Part shown: positions 9,693 through 19,305 of the stretch, piece after piece
Layout of the letters: each line of letters opens with the position of its first letter
How positions within the stretch are numbered: the first letter of the stretch is position 1
DNA from: Pleurodeles waltl
Taxonomy: Eukaryota; Chordata; Amphibia; Caudata; Salamandridae
Reading direction: 5' to 3'
Assembly (NCBI RefSeq): GCF_031143425.1
Contig: NC_090450.1
Location: 169,129,486 to 169,193,485 of the forward strand
Length of the DNA: 64,000 nt
Notes under the pieces: model-generated
Databases searched by the model: none
Told to the model about the DNA's origin: nothing
What the model saw: the letters and a program-made list of their open reading frames with translations, nothing else
Position numbers and translations under genes: made by a program

Positions 9693-12010
9693 TTTTGTGG
9701 GATGGTGCTGCAGTATCAGTAGTTGGCCAGGTGCAGTGCTAGACGTCTGACAAACTGTAAGTTACTATAAAAGTGCAAAGTACTACCAAAGTACAGTTTG
9801 TGGATACTGAAAATTGTAAACTTACCAGTGTAAAGGTACTCAAAAATATGTTACCTTTGTGAATCAGGTTTGAGTTTTTCATCCGCTGCTATGAGAAGTA
9901 TAATACGTTGTAATAATCATGGATCATAATACATATTCCAGCAGCATATGGCAGATCCACTGATGGCACTATATATTTTACAAGTGAGATGTTTATTATG
10001 ACAATACTGTGTATGTAATGTTTTGCCCAGGGAAGGGTATACTCTGACAAACGCAGCCTATAAGACAGTAGCTCTCAGTGGCAATTACAATAATATAAAT
10101 GAAAATTAAAATCAAATAGCAGATAGCAATAGCAAATACAAACAGACCCATAACACAGTTGAGTCAAAATCTATTATTTCCACTGTAGCAATCCATCAAT
10201 TACGCAGGACAAGAAAAAACCGTTTGAAAACAAGTATCATCCCATCCAACTCAGATGGCAAATCAAATTCAATGCACATGCAACCACTGACCTGTTTTAT
10301 GAAGAACCTTGCAAACTTTGTGAACTGCAAACCCATCTCATTCAATCTATGGGCTTAGATATAAACACCATATCCGCAAATTACCTTTTTTGCTATTTGC
10401 TGACTAGCATGAGTTTGTCATTCTTTCTTTATCGCAGTCTTAATTTTCACTCTTTCTCATATCCTTAAATTCTAGCTTCTGCCCTTTATCCTTTCATTTC
10501 ATTTTCTTGTCTCTCACTTTCTTCTACTCAAAGATTTTTCCTTCTGCACCATAATTTCCTGTAGATTTATTTGATATTTTCTCCTTTTCAGTTCATCTCA
10601 TTTCTGCACACTGAATCATCTTTCTCTCCATTTCTTTCTCATTCTCCTGTCTCCTCGTTTTGTCATGCCTTGTCTTTGCATACCTTTCCCTCTGTCTTTA
10701 TTACCTGTTCCCCTCACATCTCTCTTTCTCTAGTTGCCTAAATTTCGTTGGTAAATTTGGATTAGAGGTCTGCTGGCGAATGCAAACCTCAATTCCAAAA
10801 ATTGCAACTTTTCACAATGACTAAATAACAGATTCCCTCTCCACTAGTATTAATGAGGTAAGCGGATTTCAAAATCTTGTGTATAATGGTTTTGCATTGA
10901 AAGAGATTTGAGAATCCTTTGCAGAGCAAAAGGGATAAGTTAGTTGCATTGAAAGGCAAAACAGTTTGCTTTGACCAGCCCCGTTGTACATATGCAAACT
11001 AAAAAAAGCCTCCACTTATAGTTTGCCATTTTTGTGCCTAGTTTGTATTTTTCCTAAGTTTGCTAATGCTAGCACTTTTCGTTAACTTTCCATTTTTTGT
11101 GCATTTCTATAGTGATTTGCAAAGTGATTTTGTGATCACTATTGCCTTTGCACTTTTTGCACAAGGTGTTGCAATGCAAACATTTGGTAACTTAGCTAAT
11201 TTTCCAACCTCGCACTTCGTACACTGTGAAACTCTTTATTCATTATCAACTTTGCATTCGCCAATTCATTTATAGTGAGTTTGAGAATGAAAAGTCTTAT
11301 GTACATCAGGGTTCAATTGTGTTGCATTGTAAACATGTACAGTGGTACAACTGTACAACCCCATCGCATCTATTGCGGAGTCATAACAATATATTGAATA
11401 TTGCAGTTCGTATAATTCCCAGCCTTTTGTTGGGGTCTACTTAAATAAATCAATTATTTCCAATTACTGTTATCTCCCAGGCATCCATAAACAAATTATA
11501 TCATTTGAGTGTATTACATGCCTTGAGAAGAGAATAACGCTGAATACATATACACTGCATGACTCGTAATAATCACTGGTTAGTGTATTATATTTTGAAC
11601 TTCATAAAGCCTCACCTGCAAGTAGAAATTCATGCAAAGCACGTTTTAGTTGAAAATATTCCCCTAAAAGTACTTTTTGGAATCAGTATTCTTCGGAAAG
11701 GAGGTTTCTGTGGAAGTTGTTAATGGTATAATTTTCTTTTGTGATTTTTTTTCTGCACGTCAAAAAAAATAAAAATACCACTCTCCTTAGGAAGCCTACG
11801 AGGGGTTAAAACATCTTTACCATTTTTGAGTTGGAAAAGCTTACGCATCTTTGATACTACTAACATTAGCACGTCATTATCAAAATATAGGATCACCCTT
11901 TATCACTACCATACATTTCTTCTAATCACCTGCCAGTTTACAAAATATAGCTATTACTTTCCATGATGTCTTGTGTATTATAGCAGTGGATTCTGTACCT
12001 ACAAAACAAT
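9693..12010. other. Non-coding region upstream of P2RY12
   Basis: No gene seen. It holds a long pyrimidine-rich stretch (10430-10745) and AT-rich sequence with repeated TTTGCA/TGCAAA words (about 10900-11280). The 5' non-coding exons and promoter of P2RY12 could lie here or outside the window. None can be identified by sequence alone. Confidence 0.6.
10430..10745. repeat. Pyrimidine-rich tract
   Basis: About 300 bases dominated by C and T on the plus strand (CTTTCTC, TCATTTC, CCTTTC words) without a strict repeat unit. Confidence 0.65.
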
Positions 12011-13081
12011 ATGCAGAAAGTTAACAATCTTTTTTGTTTTCCAGGACTACAATCATTTTACAACTCTACCAACCACACCAAAAATGAAAGTGTTTGCTCC
12101 AGAGACAATTACGTCAGTCAAGTTGTCTTTCCAATTCTCTACACGGTTTTGTTTTTTGTAGGAATCATCATGAACGGCTTGGCAATGCGGATTTTCTTTC
12201 AAATCCCCAGCAAATCAAACTTTATCATATTTCTCAAGAATTCAGTAATTTCTGATTTGCTCATGATCATGACGTTCCCCTTCAAGATTCTGAGTGATTC
12301 TGAACTGGCCCACTGGTCCCTCCGGGCTTTTGTATGCAGGGTTACTTCAGTGATCTTTTATACAACTATGTACATCAGCATTTCATTCCTTGGACTAATA
12401 ACCATTGACCGCTATCAGAAAACCGTCAACCCCTTCAAAACAGCTGGTCCTGGCAGTCTCCGGTATGCCAAGATTTTGTCAGCCACAATATGGGTAATAA
12501 TGTTCGCTCTTTCCATCCCAAACATGATTCTGACAAATAAAAAGACTACAGTTTCAAATGTAAAGAAATGTGCATTTCTGAAGTCCGATTTTGGTTTGGT
12601 GTGGCACGAAATTGTCAATTTCATCTGTCAATTTATATTCTGGATTAATTTAGCTATAATAGTTGTATGTTATATGCTTATCACAAGGGAATTATATAAA
12701 TCATACAAAAGGACAAAAGGTGTTAGGAAGGGACCTAGAAAAAATGTAAATATGAAAGTATTTATTGTGATTGCTGTATTTTTTACGTGCTTTGCCCCCT
12801 TCCATTTTGCTCGAATTCCATACACCATAAGTCAAACTAGAGACTTATATTTTGCATGTTCCTCCAAAAGGGTATTGTTTTATCTAAAGGAGAGCACCCT
12901 GTTGTTATCATCTCTGAATGCATGTCTTGACCCTTTCATATACTTCTTTCTCTGCAAATCTTTTAAGGATTCTCTTATGAACATGTTCTCAAAAAAGAAA
13001 GATATTGTACAAACAAACGAATGCACAATAAGAAAGAAAGATATGTTGAATGCAGATTACTCTGAGGAGACTCCTATTTAG
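12011..13081 (+). CDS. P2RY12: P2Y purinoceptor 12 (ADP receptor), complete single coding exon
   Basis: This is a 356-residue class A GPCR. In mammals P2Y12 is the Gi-coupled ADP receptor of platelets and microglia, acting at the plasma membrane. Seven hydrophobic segments are present. TM1 has [12 protein letters not shown]2 has Asp82 in VISDLLM, and TM3 ends in IDRYQKT (Asp133). TM6 has FHFARIPYT and TM7 has [21 protein letters not shown]. The ligand-pocket residues known from P2Y12 are kept: the TM3 Tyr (VIFYTTMY), the His and Arg of FHFAR, and the Lys of KEST. The four extracellular cysteines (N terminus, AFVCRV, NVKKCAF, FACSS) are present. The N terminus carries three N-x-S/T sequons (residues 18, 21 and 25). 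The C terminus EETPI resembles the PDZ-binding end of mammalian P2Y12. The ATG was chosen because MQKVNNL matches the mammalian start. P2RY13, P2RY14 and GPR87 are less likely. No lesion was seen. Confidence 0.95.
   Translation: MQKVNNLFCFPGLQSFYNSTNHTKNESVCSRDNYVSQVVFPILYTVLFFVGIIMNGLAMRIFFQIPSKSNFIIFLKNSVISDLLMIMTFPFKILSDSELAHWSLRAFVCRVTSVIFYTTMYISISFLGLITIDRYQKTVNPFKTAGPGSLRYAKILSATIWVIMFALSIPNMILTNKKTTVSNVKKCAFLKSDFGLVWHEIVNFICQFIFWINLAIIVVCYMLITRELYKSYKRTKGVRKGPRKNVNMKVFIVIAVFFTCFAPFHFARIPYTISQTRDLYFACSSKRVLFYLKESTLLLSSLNACLDPFIYFFLCKSFKDSLMNMFSKKKDIVQTNECTIRKKDMLNADYSEETPI
12029..12044 (+). promoter_or_regulatory. Strong candidate splice acceptor inside the P2RY12 N-terminal codons
   Basis: A near-continuous pyrimidine run ends in CCAG at 12041-12044, directly followed by G. 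If used, it would join an upstream exon in phase 1 within codon 12 and remove the MQKVNNL start. It could also be a chance effect of the codons for Leu-Phe-Cys-Phe-Pro. Transcript data would decide. Confidence 0.3.
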
Positions 13082-13082
13082 T

Positions 13083-13088
13083 AATAAA
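13083..13088 (+). terminator. AATAAA hexamer overlapping the end of P2RY12
   Basis: A canonical polyadenylation hexamer begins two bases after the stop codon. Use of it would give an almost absent 3' UTR, so it may be fortuitous. The next kilobase holds no obvious alternative before the antisense LINE fragment. Confidence 0.25.
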
Positions 13089-13231
13089 GTATGTTCTGTG
13101 AAATAAGGCTGTTTGGCTCAAATTCAATGTCTACAAATGATGACGATGATGCTAATCTGTAGCACTTCTAATGAAACGTCCCATCCCTGGGATTCTGATT
13201 ATCAGAGGGCTGTCGTAATTCAGTAAGAAGG

Positions 13232-13925
13232 ATGAAAATGTTGGAATTATCCAAGAAAAGCCAAGTTTGTTGCTGCCTTCTAAATGTTGCTTTCAAAAGG
13301 ATATTCCACAAACGTAGTGGCATGGTGTTCCATTTCTGGGCAAGATATCCAAAAGAACCACCCCCTTATAATGCTTTATGGATCGTAGGTATTACTTCCA
13401 GCCGAGCAACACAGGATCTGTGTGGTCATGAGGGGGTGTAAGGTTTTATTAAAGTTTTCAGATAACATGGACCACAGTTAGAAAGTACCCTATAGGTGTA
13501 AAACATGGTCTTAAATTGGGTCTGGCAAGCAGCAGCCACTGAAGTTCACTCATACCTGACCTGATAGATGAGCATCCAGAGATGTTCAGTAACAGCCGAA
13601 CTACTGACTTTTTAATTGTCTAATATAGATTTATCATCATCTGGGAGAGACCTAAGTAAAGAATATTATTGTAATCCAGTCATGAAATTACCAAAGCCTG
13701 AACTACAGTATTTGAACTGAAGGGGGTAAATGCCAATACACTTTCTTCAAACACCTCAGCATCCCAAGCATTTTTCTGACAGCGCATCAGTCTGATCATT
13801 AACTTTAAGATTTTGCTTAGCCAGACTCCTAGATTTTTTACTTTGAATAATTGTTCGGGAAGCACAAAGAGCCTATCTCGGGAACTCTCTAACGTTTACT
13901 TACTAGCCTCGAAGCTTTGAAGTGA
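13232..13925 (-). pseudogene. L2/CR1-type LINE ORF2 C-terminal fragment, antisense to P2RY12
   Basis: Read on the minus strand, the order of motifs matches the end of L2/CR1-clade ORF2. These are LFKVKNLGVWL (about 13845), VVQALVIS followed by a stop and LDYNNILYLGL (about 13690-13640), RLLLNI, and near the end YLAQKWNTMPLRLWN with TWLF (about 13345-13240). The complete LINE at 38873-41730 has the matching order (LDYDNALYTGI, then YLAAKTWNTLP). Stops and frameshifts are frequent, and the RT core is absent. It starts about 150 bp after the P2RY12 stop. Confidence 0.65.
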
Positions 13926-14520
13926 GAAAAGAGAAATCCTTACTTCGAGAATCTATTAATAAGCCTAAGGGCCATGTTTCCTTGATATGCTACATATTTG
14001 AACGATTCATAACTTTCTGGACATGGGTTTTGAAAAGTAATATTGTATCATGGCTTATTCTGGATTATTTGAAATAGTTTCTCTCATTCTATGCAAACTC
14101 AAAATTTTCACTAAACCTCTTCTTCTCAAAACTACAAGCAAAGCAAGGGCTAACACTCTGAATATGGGGCAAATATCAACAGATTCCAGTGATTAATGTC
14201 CACTTGATTCTCGTAACTGTGATCCTAATATCTAAGTTGTCTATGAATATTATCTGTTACTCCCAAATATGTATAATGTTTACACATAATCCTGGTGTAG
14301 GAGTGTGTTTCGTAACCATGTACACGTGGACTCTTTGAATGTCAGAGATTTTGCATAAATAACTTTACTGCAATAGTGATAATGCGCCACTATCTTTTAA
14401 TTTCCTTTCTCTTTTCATGTCCAATGCGCATACAAATATCTTCATGTTCTACACCCATCCTCTAAAAATGAGGACTTCAACTGCATGCTCCCAAAGAGAT
14501 GGCTCGAAGCAGATAGTGTG
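13926..14520. other. No gene recognised
   Basis: Unassigned AT-rich sequence between the LINE fragment and a foldback MITE. Confidence 0.5.
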
Positions 14521-14764
14521 GGGCCGATTCATAAAGGTAAACTTAGACCAAAAGTGTAAGTTTAGACCTAAAGTCTAACTTTACTCATAGTAAAGTTACA
14601 CTTTTGGCCTAATTTTGCACTCTTGGTCTAAGTTTAGACAAAATCTGTAAACGTAGACCAAAAGTCTAACTGTACTATGAGTAAAGTTAGACTTTTGGTC
14701 TACGTTTACACTTTTGGTCAAAACCTAGACTTTTGGTCTAGGTTTACCTTTGTGAATCAGGCCC
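14521..14764. repeat. Foldback MITE with palindromic internal motif
   Basis: The ends are inverted repeats (GGGCCGATTCATAAAGGTAA and the complement of TTACCTTTGTGAATCAGGCCC less one base). The interior is built from alternating sense and antisense copies of AGACCAAAAGTCTAA, giving a long imperfect palindrome. No clear target duplication was resolved. Confidence 0.8.
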
Positions 14765-15467
14765 ACTGTCTCCACTATCTAGCATATATTTTCTCGACAA
14801 CTAGTTCATGCCCTCTGAAACTGGATACAGTGTTCTGCAGTGAGGATCAGATATTTCTTTTCTCTGCATTAGAGAGGTGAAGCTCCAAAGTCCTTATGCT
14901 TGATAACCCTCTCCTTGCCAGCATGGGGTCTAAGATGCCCTCAAATAACAACGTCTTTGCTGAGCAAGTCGTCTGTTTCTCTATTGTATTGTCTGTGTAG
15001 TAGGTAAACATTTTACTTGTGGCTTTTTATAATGATGGCCTTGAGACTTCCCCAACCAATGGAACAACTCTCACTAAGTGTTAGTGGTGACCTTACTCTT
15101 TTTAAGAATATGGTACAACAATATCAAAGTCAGAAAATTGTCTGACATAGATGCCATGTCCTAAATATTGTTTATAAAACTATTGACCTCTTTTGAGTAA
15201 ATATTACATTTACACCTAGTTTATGCCAGGCTATATTTGTGTTTATGACATTCTGACATACAACCTTTTTGTTCCAGATAGTTGATGTTCTTATGAAGTA
15301 AAAATCTATGTTTCTTTCCTTATCTACTTCTCCTCTCAGGGAAGAAATGGGAGTTCATGGTGTTTGGAAACTCTTTATGGATGGAAGCACACAGGTTTTG
15401 GACCTCACAGTTCTGTGAGCATAAAACTCACTAGTTATAAAAACACAAGATTATACTCCACACACTC
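14765..15467. other. No gene recognised
   Basis: Unassigned sequence. A short frame across 14677-14880 is a shadow of the MITE. Confidence 0.5.
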
Positions 15468-15470
15468 TGA

Positions 15471-15547
15471 GGGGCGTATTTATGAGCCCCTTGCGCCACC
15501 TTGTGCCACATTAGTGTCATTCTTTTTTATGTTAATGTGGCCCAACA
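15471..15547. repeat. MITE family A, left half (split by gypsy insertion)
   Basis: The segment starts GGGGCGTATTTATGAGCCCC and runs into TTGCGCCACCTTGTGCCAC, the left end of MITE family A (compare 45233 and 50826). A TGA target duplication precedes it (15468-15470) and recurs after the other half at 23090-23092. The gypsy element begins at 15548. Confidence 0.8.
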
Positions 15548-16305
15548 TGTCATGACTTACGCGTTGCTTGAACCTGGAGTCCGCTGAACGAGTGGCGAGG
15601 TTCTTGTTCCTGAATGTTCGGCCTTGGCCCAGGTAGGGGCGACTCTTTCTGGTAGTAACGGTGCTGCAGGCGATAGAAACGCCAAGGGCAGTCCGTGTCC
15701 TTCAGAAGTAGTGCCAGAGGGAAAAAAAAACCTAGAAAGGGGAAAGAAAACTCAAAAAGGGAATTTTCCTGAAACAGGAGCAAAAATCAATAAGTAAATA
15801 TAAGATCAAAAAATGAACAGGAAACAGACGAGTAACCAGTATCTGACACAAGGAAGAAGGAGCGAAGACATCATCCAAACAGAAAGTGTTGCAGCGCAAA
15901 GAGGGAAAGAATCACAGCCCTTAAATACCCAAAAACAGGAAGCGACCAACAGGAAGTGCAAGGACACCATATTAAATAGGGAAAACACATAGAAAGTAAT
16001 GGACAAGGAGCCATAGAGAGTAGGAAACCAATGCATGCTGGGAGGAGAGGGGAATAATGGGAAAGAAGGAAAAACATAAAGGGAAGCACAATTGAGGGTG
16101 AAAGAAAGAAAGGACAACAATAGCAGGTGAGTGGGGGAGAGGTTTGATATGCCATAAAGCGTGCCGTGCTAGAAAGAAACGAGGCCCCATGCCCAATTTG
16201 GGGCCTCGTATGCAGCAAGAGAGACTGGGGGCGCAGCATGTCTCAGCGCTGCACGCCGCGGCCCAAGCCGAGTGTTCGGCTATTGCCGTGCGCTGCGGCG
16301 CAACA
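15548..16305 (-). repeat. 3' LTR of the chromodomain gypsy element
   Basis: On the plus strand it begins TGTCATGACTTACGCG and ends GCGCAACA next to a run of C residues, which is the purine tract of the minus-strand element (about 16311-16317). It matches 21926-22663 over its length, except for an extra GC-rich segment of about 30 bp near 16270-16300 that the other LTR lacks. Confidence 0.85.
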
Positions 16306-16785
16306 GTAGGTCCCCCCCAAAGCCCCAGGTTTGTGCAAAAACAAGCGGTGAAAGTGACGAATCAGAAGAGGGACGTGAACAGAAGACGCATCTTCCCAAG
16401 AGCATTTGCTAAGAAGGTAACCCTTCCAATGAATCAGATATTGAAGACGGTTGCGAAAGACACAAGAGTTCCAAATTTCCTGTACCTCATATTCTGGTTC
16501 ATCATTCACCAACAAGGGAGGAGGACATGGAATCTGTCGAGAGAAAGGATCAGGCATATAGGGTTTGAGCTGGGAAACATGAAAGACTGGATGGATTTTC
16601 CAGGTACGAGGTAAGTGAAGACAGACAGTGACAGGATTAATCAGCTGAGAAATACGGAAAGGACCGTAGTAACGAGGTGTAAACATGTTCTGAGAGAGTC
16701 GCAAAGGCAGAAATTTTGAAGAAAGCCAGACTTTATCCTGTATGTGATATACTGGAGCAACCCTGAGCTTCTTATCTGCCATTCA
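16306..16785 (-). pseudogene. Gypsy integrase C-terminal region with chromodomain
   Basis: The frame entered after a stop at 16783-16785 reads KVWLSSKFLPLR, YYGPFRISQLIN, and HPVFHVSQLKPY. This is the SH3-like integrase tail. A chromodomain follows, with EYEVQEIWNSC, LQYLIHWKGY, CSWEDASSV and LIRHFH. In chromoviruses this domain steers integration toward marked chromatin. The reading frame runs through the purine tract into the 3' LTR before ending near 16243. The domain itself looks intact. The stop just before it separates it from the catalytic core. Confidence 0.85.
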
Positions 16786-17619
16786 CTTCGTGTATCTCTT
16801 AGTGTCCAGCAAGTTAGATCGAATCAATCTATGGATCTTTCGAAGTCGTTTGGAAAATGAGGTGACAGCAGGAAGAGAAGAGGTAGACTGAGGAGTAGTA
16901 GGAAAAGAGGTAGGATGATAGCCATAGGAAGAGAAAAAGGGGGTGACCTTGGAGGCGCTATGGACAGTGTTGTTGTAAGAGAATTCAGCGATAGGAAGGT
17001 AAGTGTTCCAGTTACTCTGAGTAGAATTACAAAAGCAGCAAAGGTACTGCTCTAGTCCTTAGTTGAGACATTCGATTTGCCCATTGGTTTGGGGATGGAA
17101 ACCAGATGACAATGCTTTATTGATATTCAGGATCTTACAGAAATGTTTCCAAAACCGGAAGATGTACTGAGGTCCCCTGTCTGATATAATGCTGTGTGGG
17201 AGTCCATGTAGATGAAAAATATGATGGATGAATATCTGACTTAGGTCTTGAGAGGTAGGTAATTTCTTCAGGGCAGTGAAGTGAGCCATTTTCGTAAAGG
17301 AATCTATCGTCACCATGATAACCCGATTTCCTGTTGATGGAGGTAGTAAACATATGAAATCGGTATAAATGGTGTGCCAGGGAGCAGGTGGAACAGGTAA
17401 CGGTTGCAGTATTCCCGCTGGTCTGGTACAGGCTATCTTTACTTGGGCACATATGGGACAAGCCTGTACATAACTTTCGACATCCGATTTCCAAGTAGGC
17501 CACCAAAGAGATCGCAAGAATAATTCCTGCGTGGCCTTGATGCCTCTATGACCAGCAACCGGAAAATCATGGCACATCTGCAGCACCTTTTCTCGTACTC
17601 CTCTTGTAGGGAGGAACAA
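16786..17619 (-). pseudogene. Gypsy integrase, zinc-binding and catalytic core
   Basis: On the minus strand the frame from 17619 opens with the H-H-C-C zinc domain (CHDFPVAGHRG, then ACPICAQVK). The core follows, with Asp in IYTDFICLLPPS, Asp in IISDRGPQYIFRFW and Glu in NGQIECLN. All three catalytic acidic residues are kept. A stop at 17059-17061 lies directly after that last motif. The next 270 bases continue the usual integrase sequence (EQYLCCFCN, IAEFSYNNTVHS, YGYHPTSFP) up to a second stop at 16783-16785. The protein would cut and join element DNA to the host genome. The two nonsense codons inactivate it. Confidence 0.85.
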
Positions 17620-17730
17620 CAGTATGCTATAGTAATAATATCCCTTCTGTTTATGTATTAGGGGGTTTAAGTTCTCCAGTTCTTGTTCAGAAAGGTTGGA
17701 ATATTCCAGTTGTACCTCATCCAGGAATGA

Positions 17731-19305
17731 TTAAGCTACACCGATAATCTTGCTGGGCTCAAGTAGATAGTGTGAGGGGGTAGGAGTACAATCTGGATAA
17801 TGGCGAGACAGAGCATCGGCCAGTATGTTTTGGGATCCAGGAATGTAGGTGACATAGAAGTCGTACTGACTAAACAAAAAGACCCAACGAGCCTGACGAC
17901 TGTTCTGGCATTGAAAGTTACGTAAACATTGTAGATTACGATGGTCCGTTCTCACCTCGAAGTGCTCTTTGGAACCCATAAGGAATTGTCTCCACTCTTG
18001 GTAGGCAATCTTCATGGCTAATAACTCCCTTTCCAATACTGAGTAAGGTTGTTCAGACACAGAGAGTACATGAGACAGATAAAACTCAGGATGTTCTAGA
18101 CCATCATCATCTTGTTGGAGTAAGACTGCTCCAATGGCTCTTTCGGAAGCATCAGTGACAACCACAAATTGTTTGTTGGTATCTGGATTTCTCAGTGTCG
18201 GTGCTTGAGTGAAGGCCTTTTTTAGACTTTGAAAAGCTGTTTCAGCCGCCTTTGTCCAGACAAATCCATTGCATAATTTCTCCATCTTTAATGTTTGAGT
18301 AATGTGACTGGTCGGTTCCGCAAAGTCTGAAATAAACTGTTGATAAAAGTTGGCCAGTCCTAGAAACAATTGAGTCTCCTTGATGGAGGAAGGGGAAGGC
18401 CAGTCTAGGATGGCTTGTACCTTTTCCGGATCCATAGCTATTCCAGTGGGACTAAGGTGATAACCCAAATATTTGACTTTGGTCTTATCAAACTCACATT
18501 TCTCTGGTTTGCAGGACAGTTGATGGTGCCTGAGTCTTTGGAGGACTTGTTTAACATGTGTGGAATGAAGTTCAGGACGTCTAGAATATATAAGGATAAT
18601 GTCTAAGTAGATTACTACTGTATGGTTCAAGAGATCAGAAAACACAGAGTCCATAAATCTTTGGAAAATTGAGGGGGCATTAGTGAGGCCAAAAGGCATA
18701 ACTCTGTATTCATAATGACCAAATAGAGTTTGAAAGGCAGTCTTCCACTGATCTCCTTCTTTGATGCGCAAAAGGTGGTAAGCTTCACGAAGATCTAATT
18801 TGGTAAATAGTTGAGCCCCTCTGACTGCCTCCAGAATATCTTTGATGAGGGGTAAAGGATAATATTCTTTTATAGTGATCTTATTTAAACCACGAAAATC
18901 CAGGCAGGGACGAAGATCTTTAGTCTTCATGGGTACAAAAAAGAGAGGAGCCCCCGCCGGAGAGGAAGATGGTACAATAAGACCGCTGTGCAAATTTTCT
19001 TCAAGATAATCTTTGAGAACTTCCTTTTCAGGTTCCGTGAGAGAATACATTCTCCCAAAGGGAACGATCGCCCCAGGTTCCAGGAGAATTGTACAGTCAT
19101 AATCTCGATGTGGGGGAAAAACAGGTCTGGATGCTTTTTGGAATACATCTTGAAATTCTAGATAGTGATCGGGGACTCCTTGGACTGTATTGATGGAACA
19201 ACCTGTAGTGAGTTCAGTAGGCATCAATTTCTTGGGTGACCAGTACGTGTCTGAGGCATAACTATTTTCATGACAAAATTGTGAGGACAAGGAAAAGTTC
19301 TGGTC
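17731..19305 (-). pseudogene. Gypsy reverse transcriptase and RNase H with altered YxDD box
   Basis: A continuous minus-strand frame reads through the RT fingers and palm (LRPCLDFRGLNKITIKEYYP, FTKLDLREAYHLLRI, VMPFGLTNAPSIFQRF). The catalytic box lies near 18610 but reads IYLDIILIYS, so the second catalytic aspartate is isoleucine. The connection and RNase H follow, with VVVTDASERAIGAVL, ERELLAMK, VRTDHRNL and ILADALSRHY. All four acidic RNase H residues are present. At its start the frame enters through duplicated DNA: KDLRPCLD is joined directly to NFSLSSQFCHEN, sequence that normally lies about 130 codons upstream of it. The RT change alone predicts loss of polymerase activity. Confidence 0.9.
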
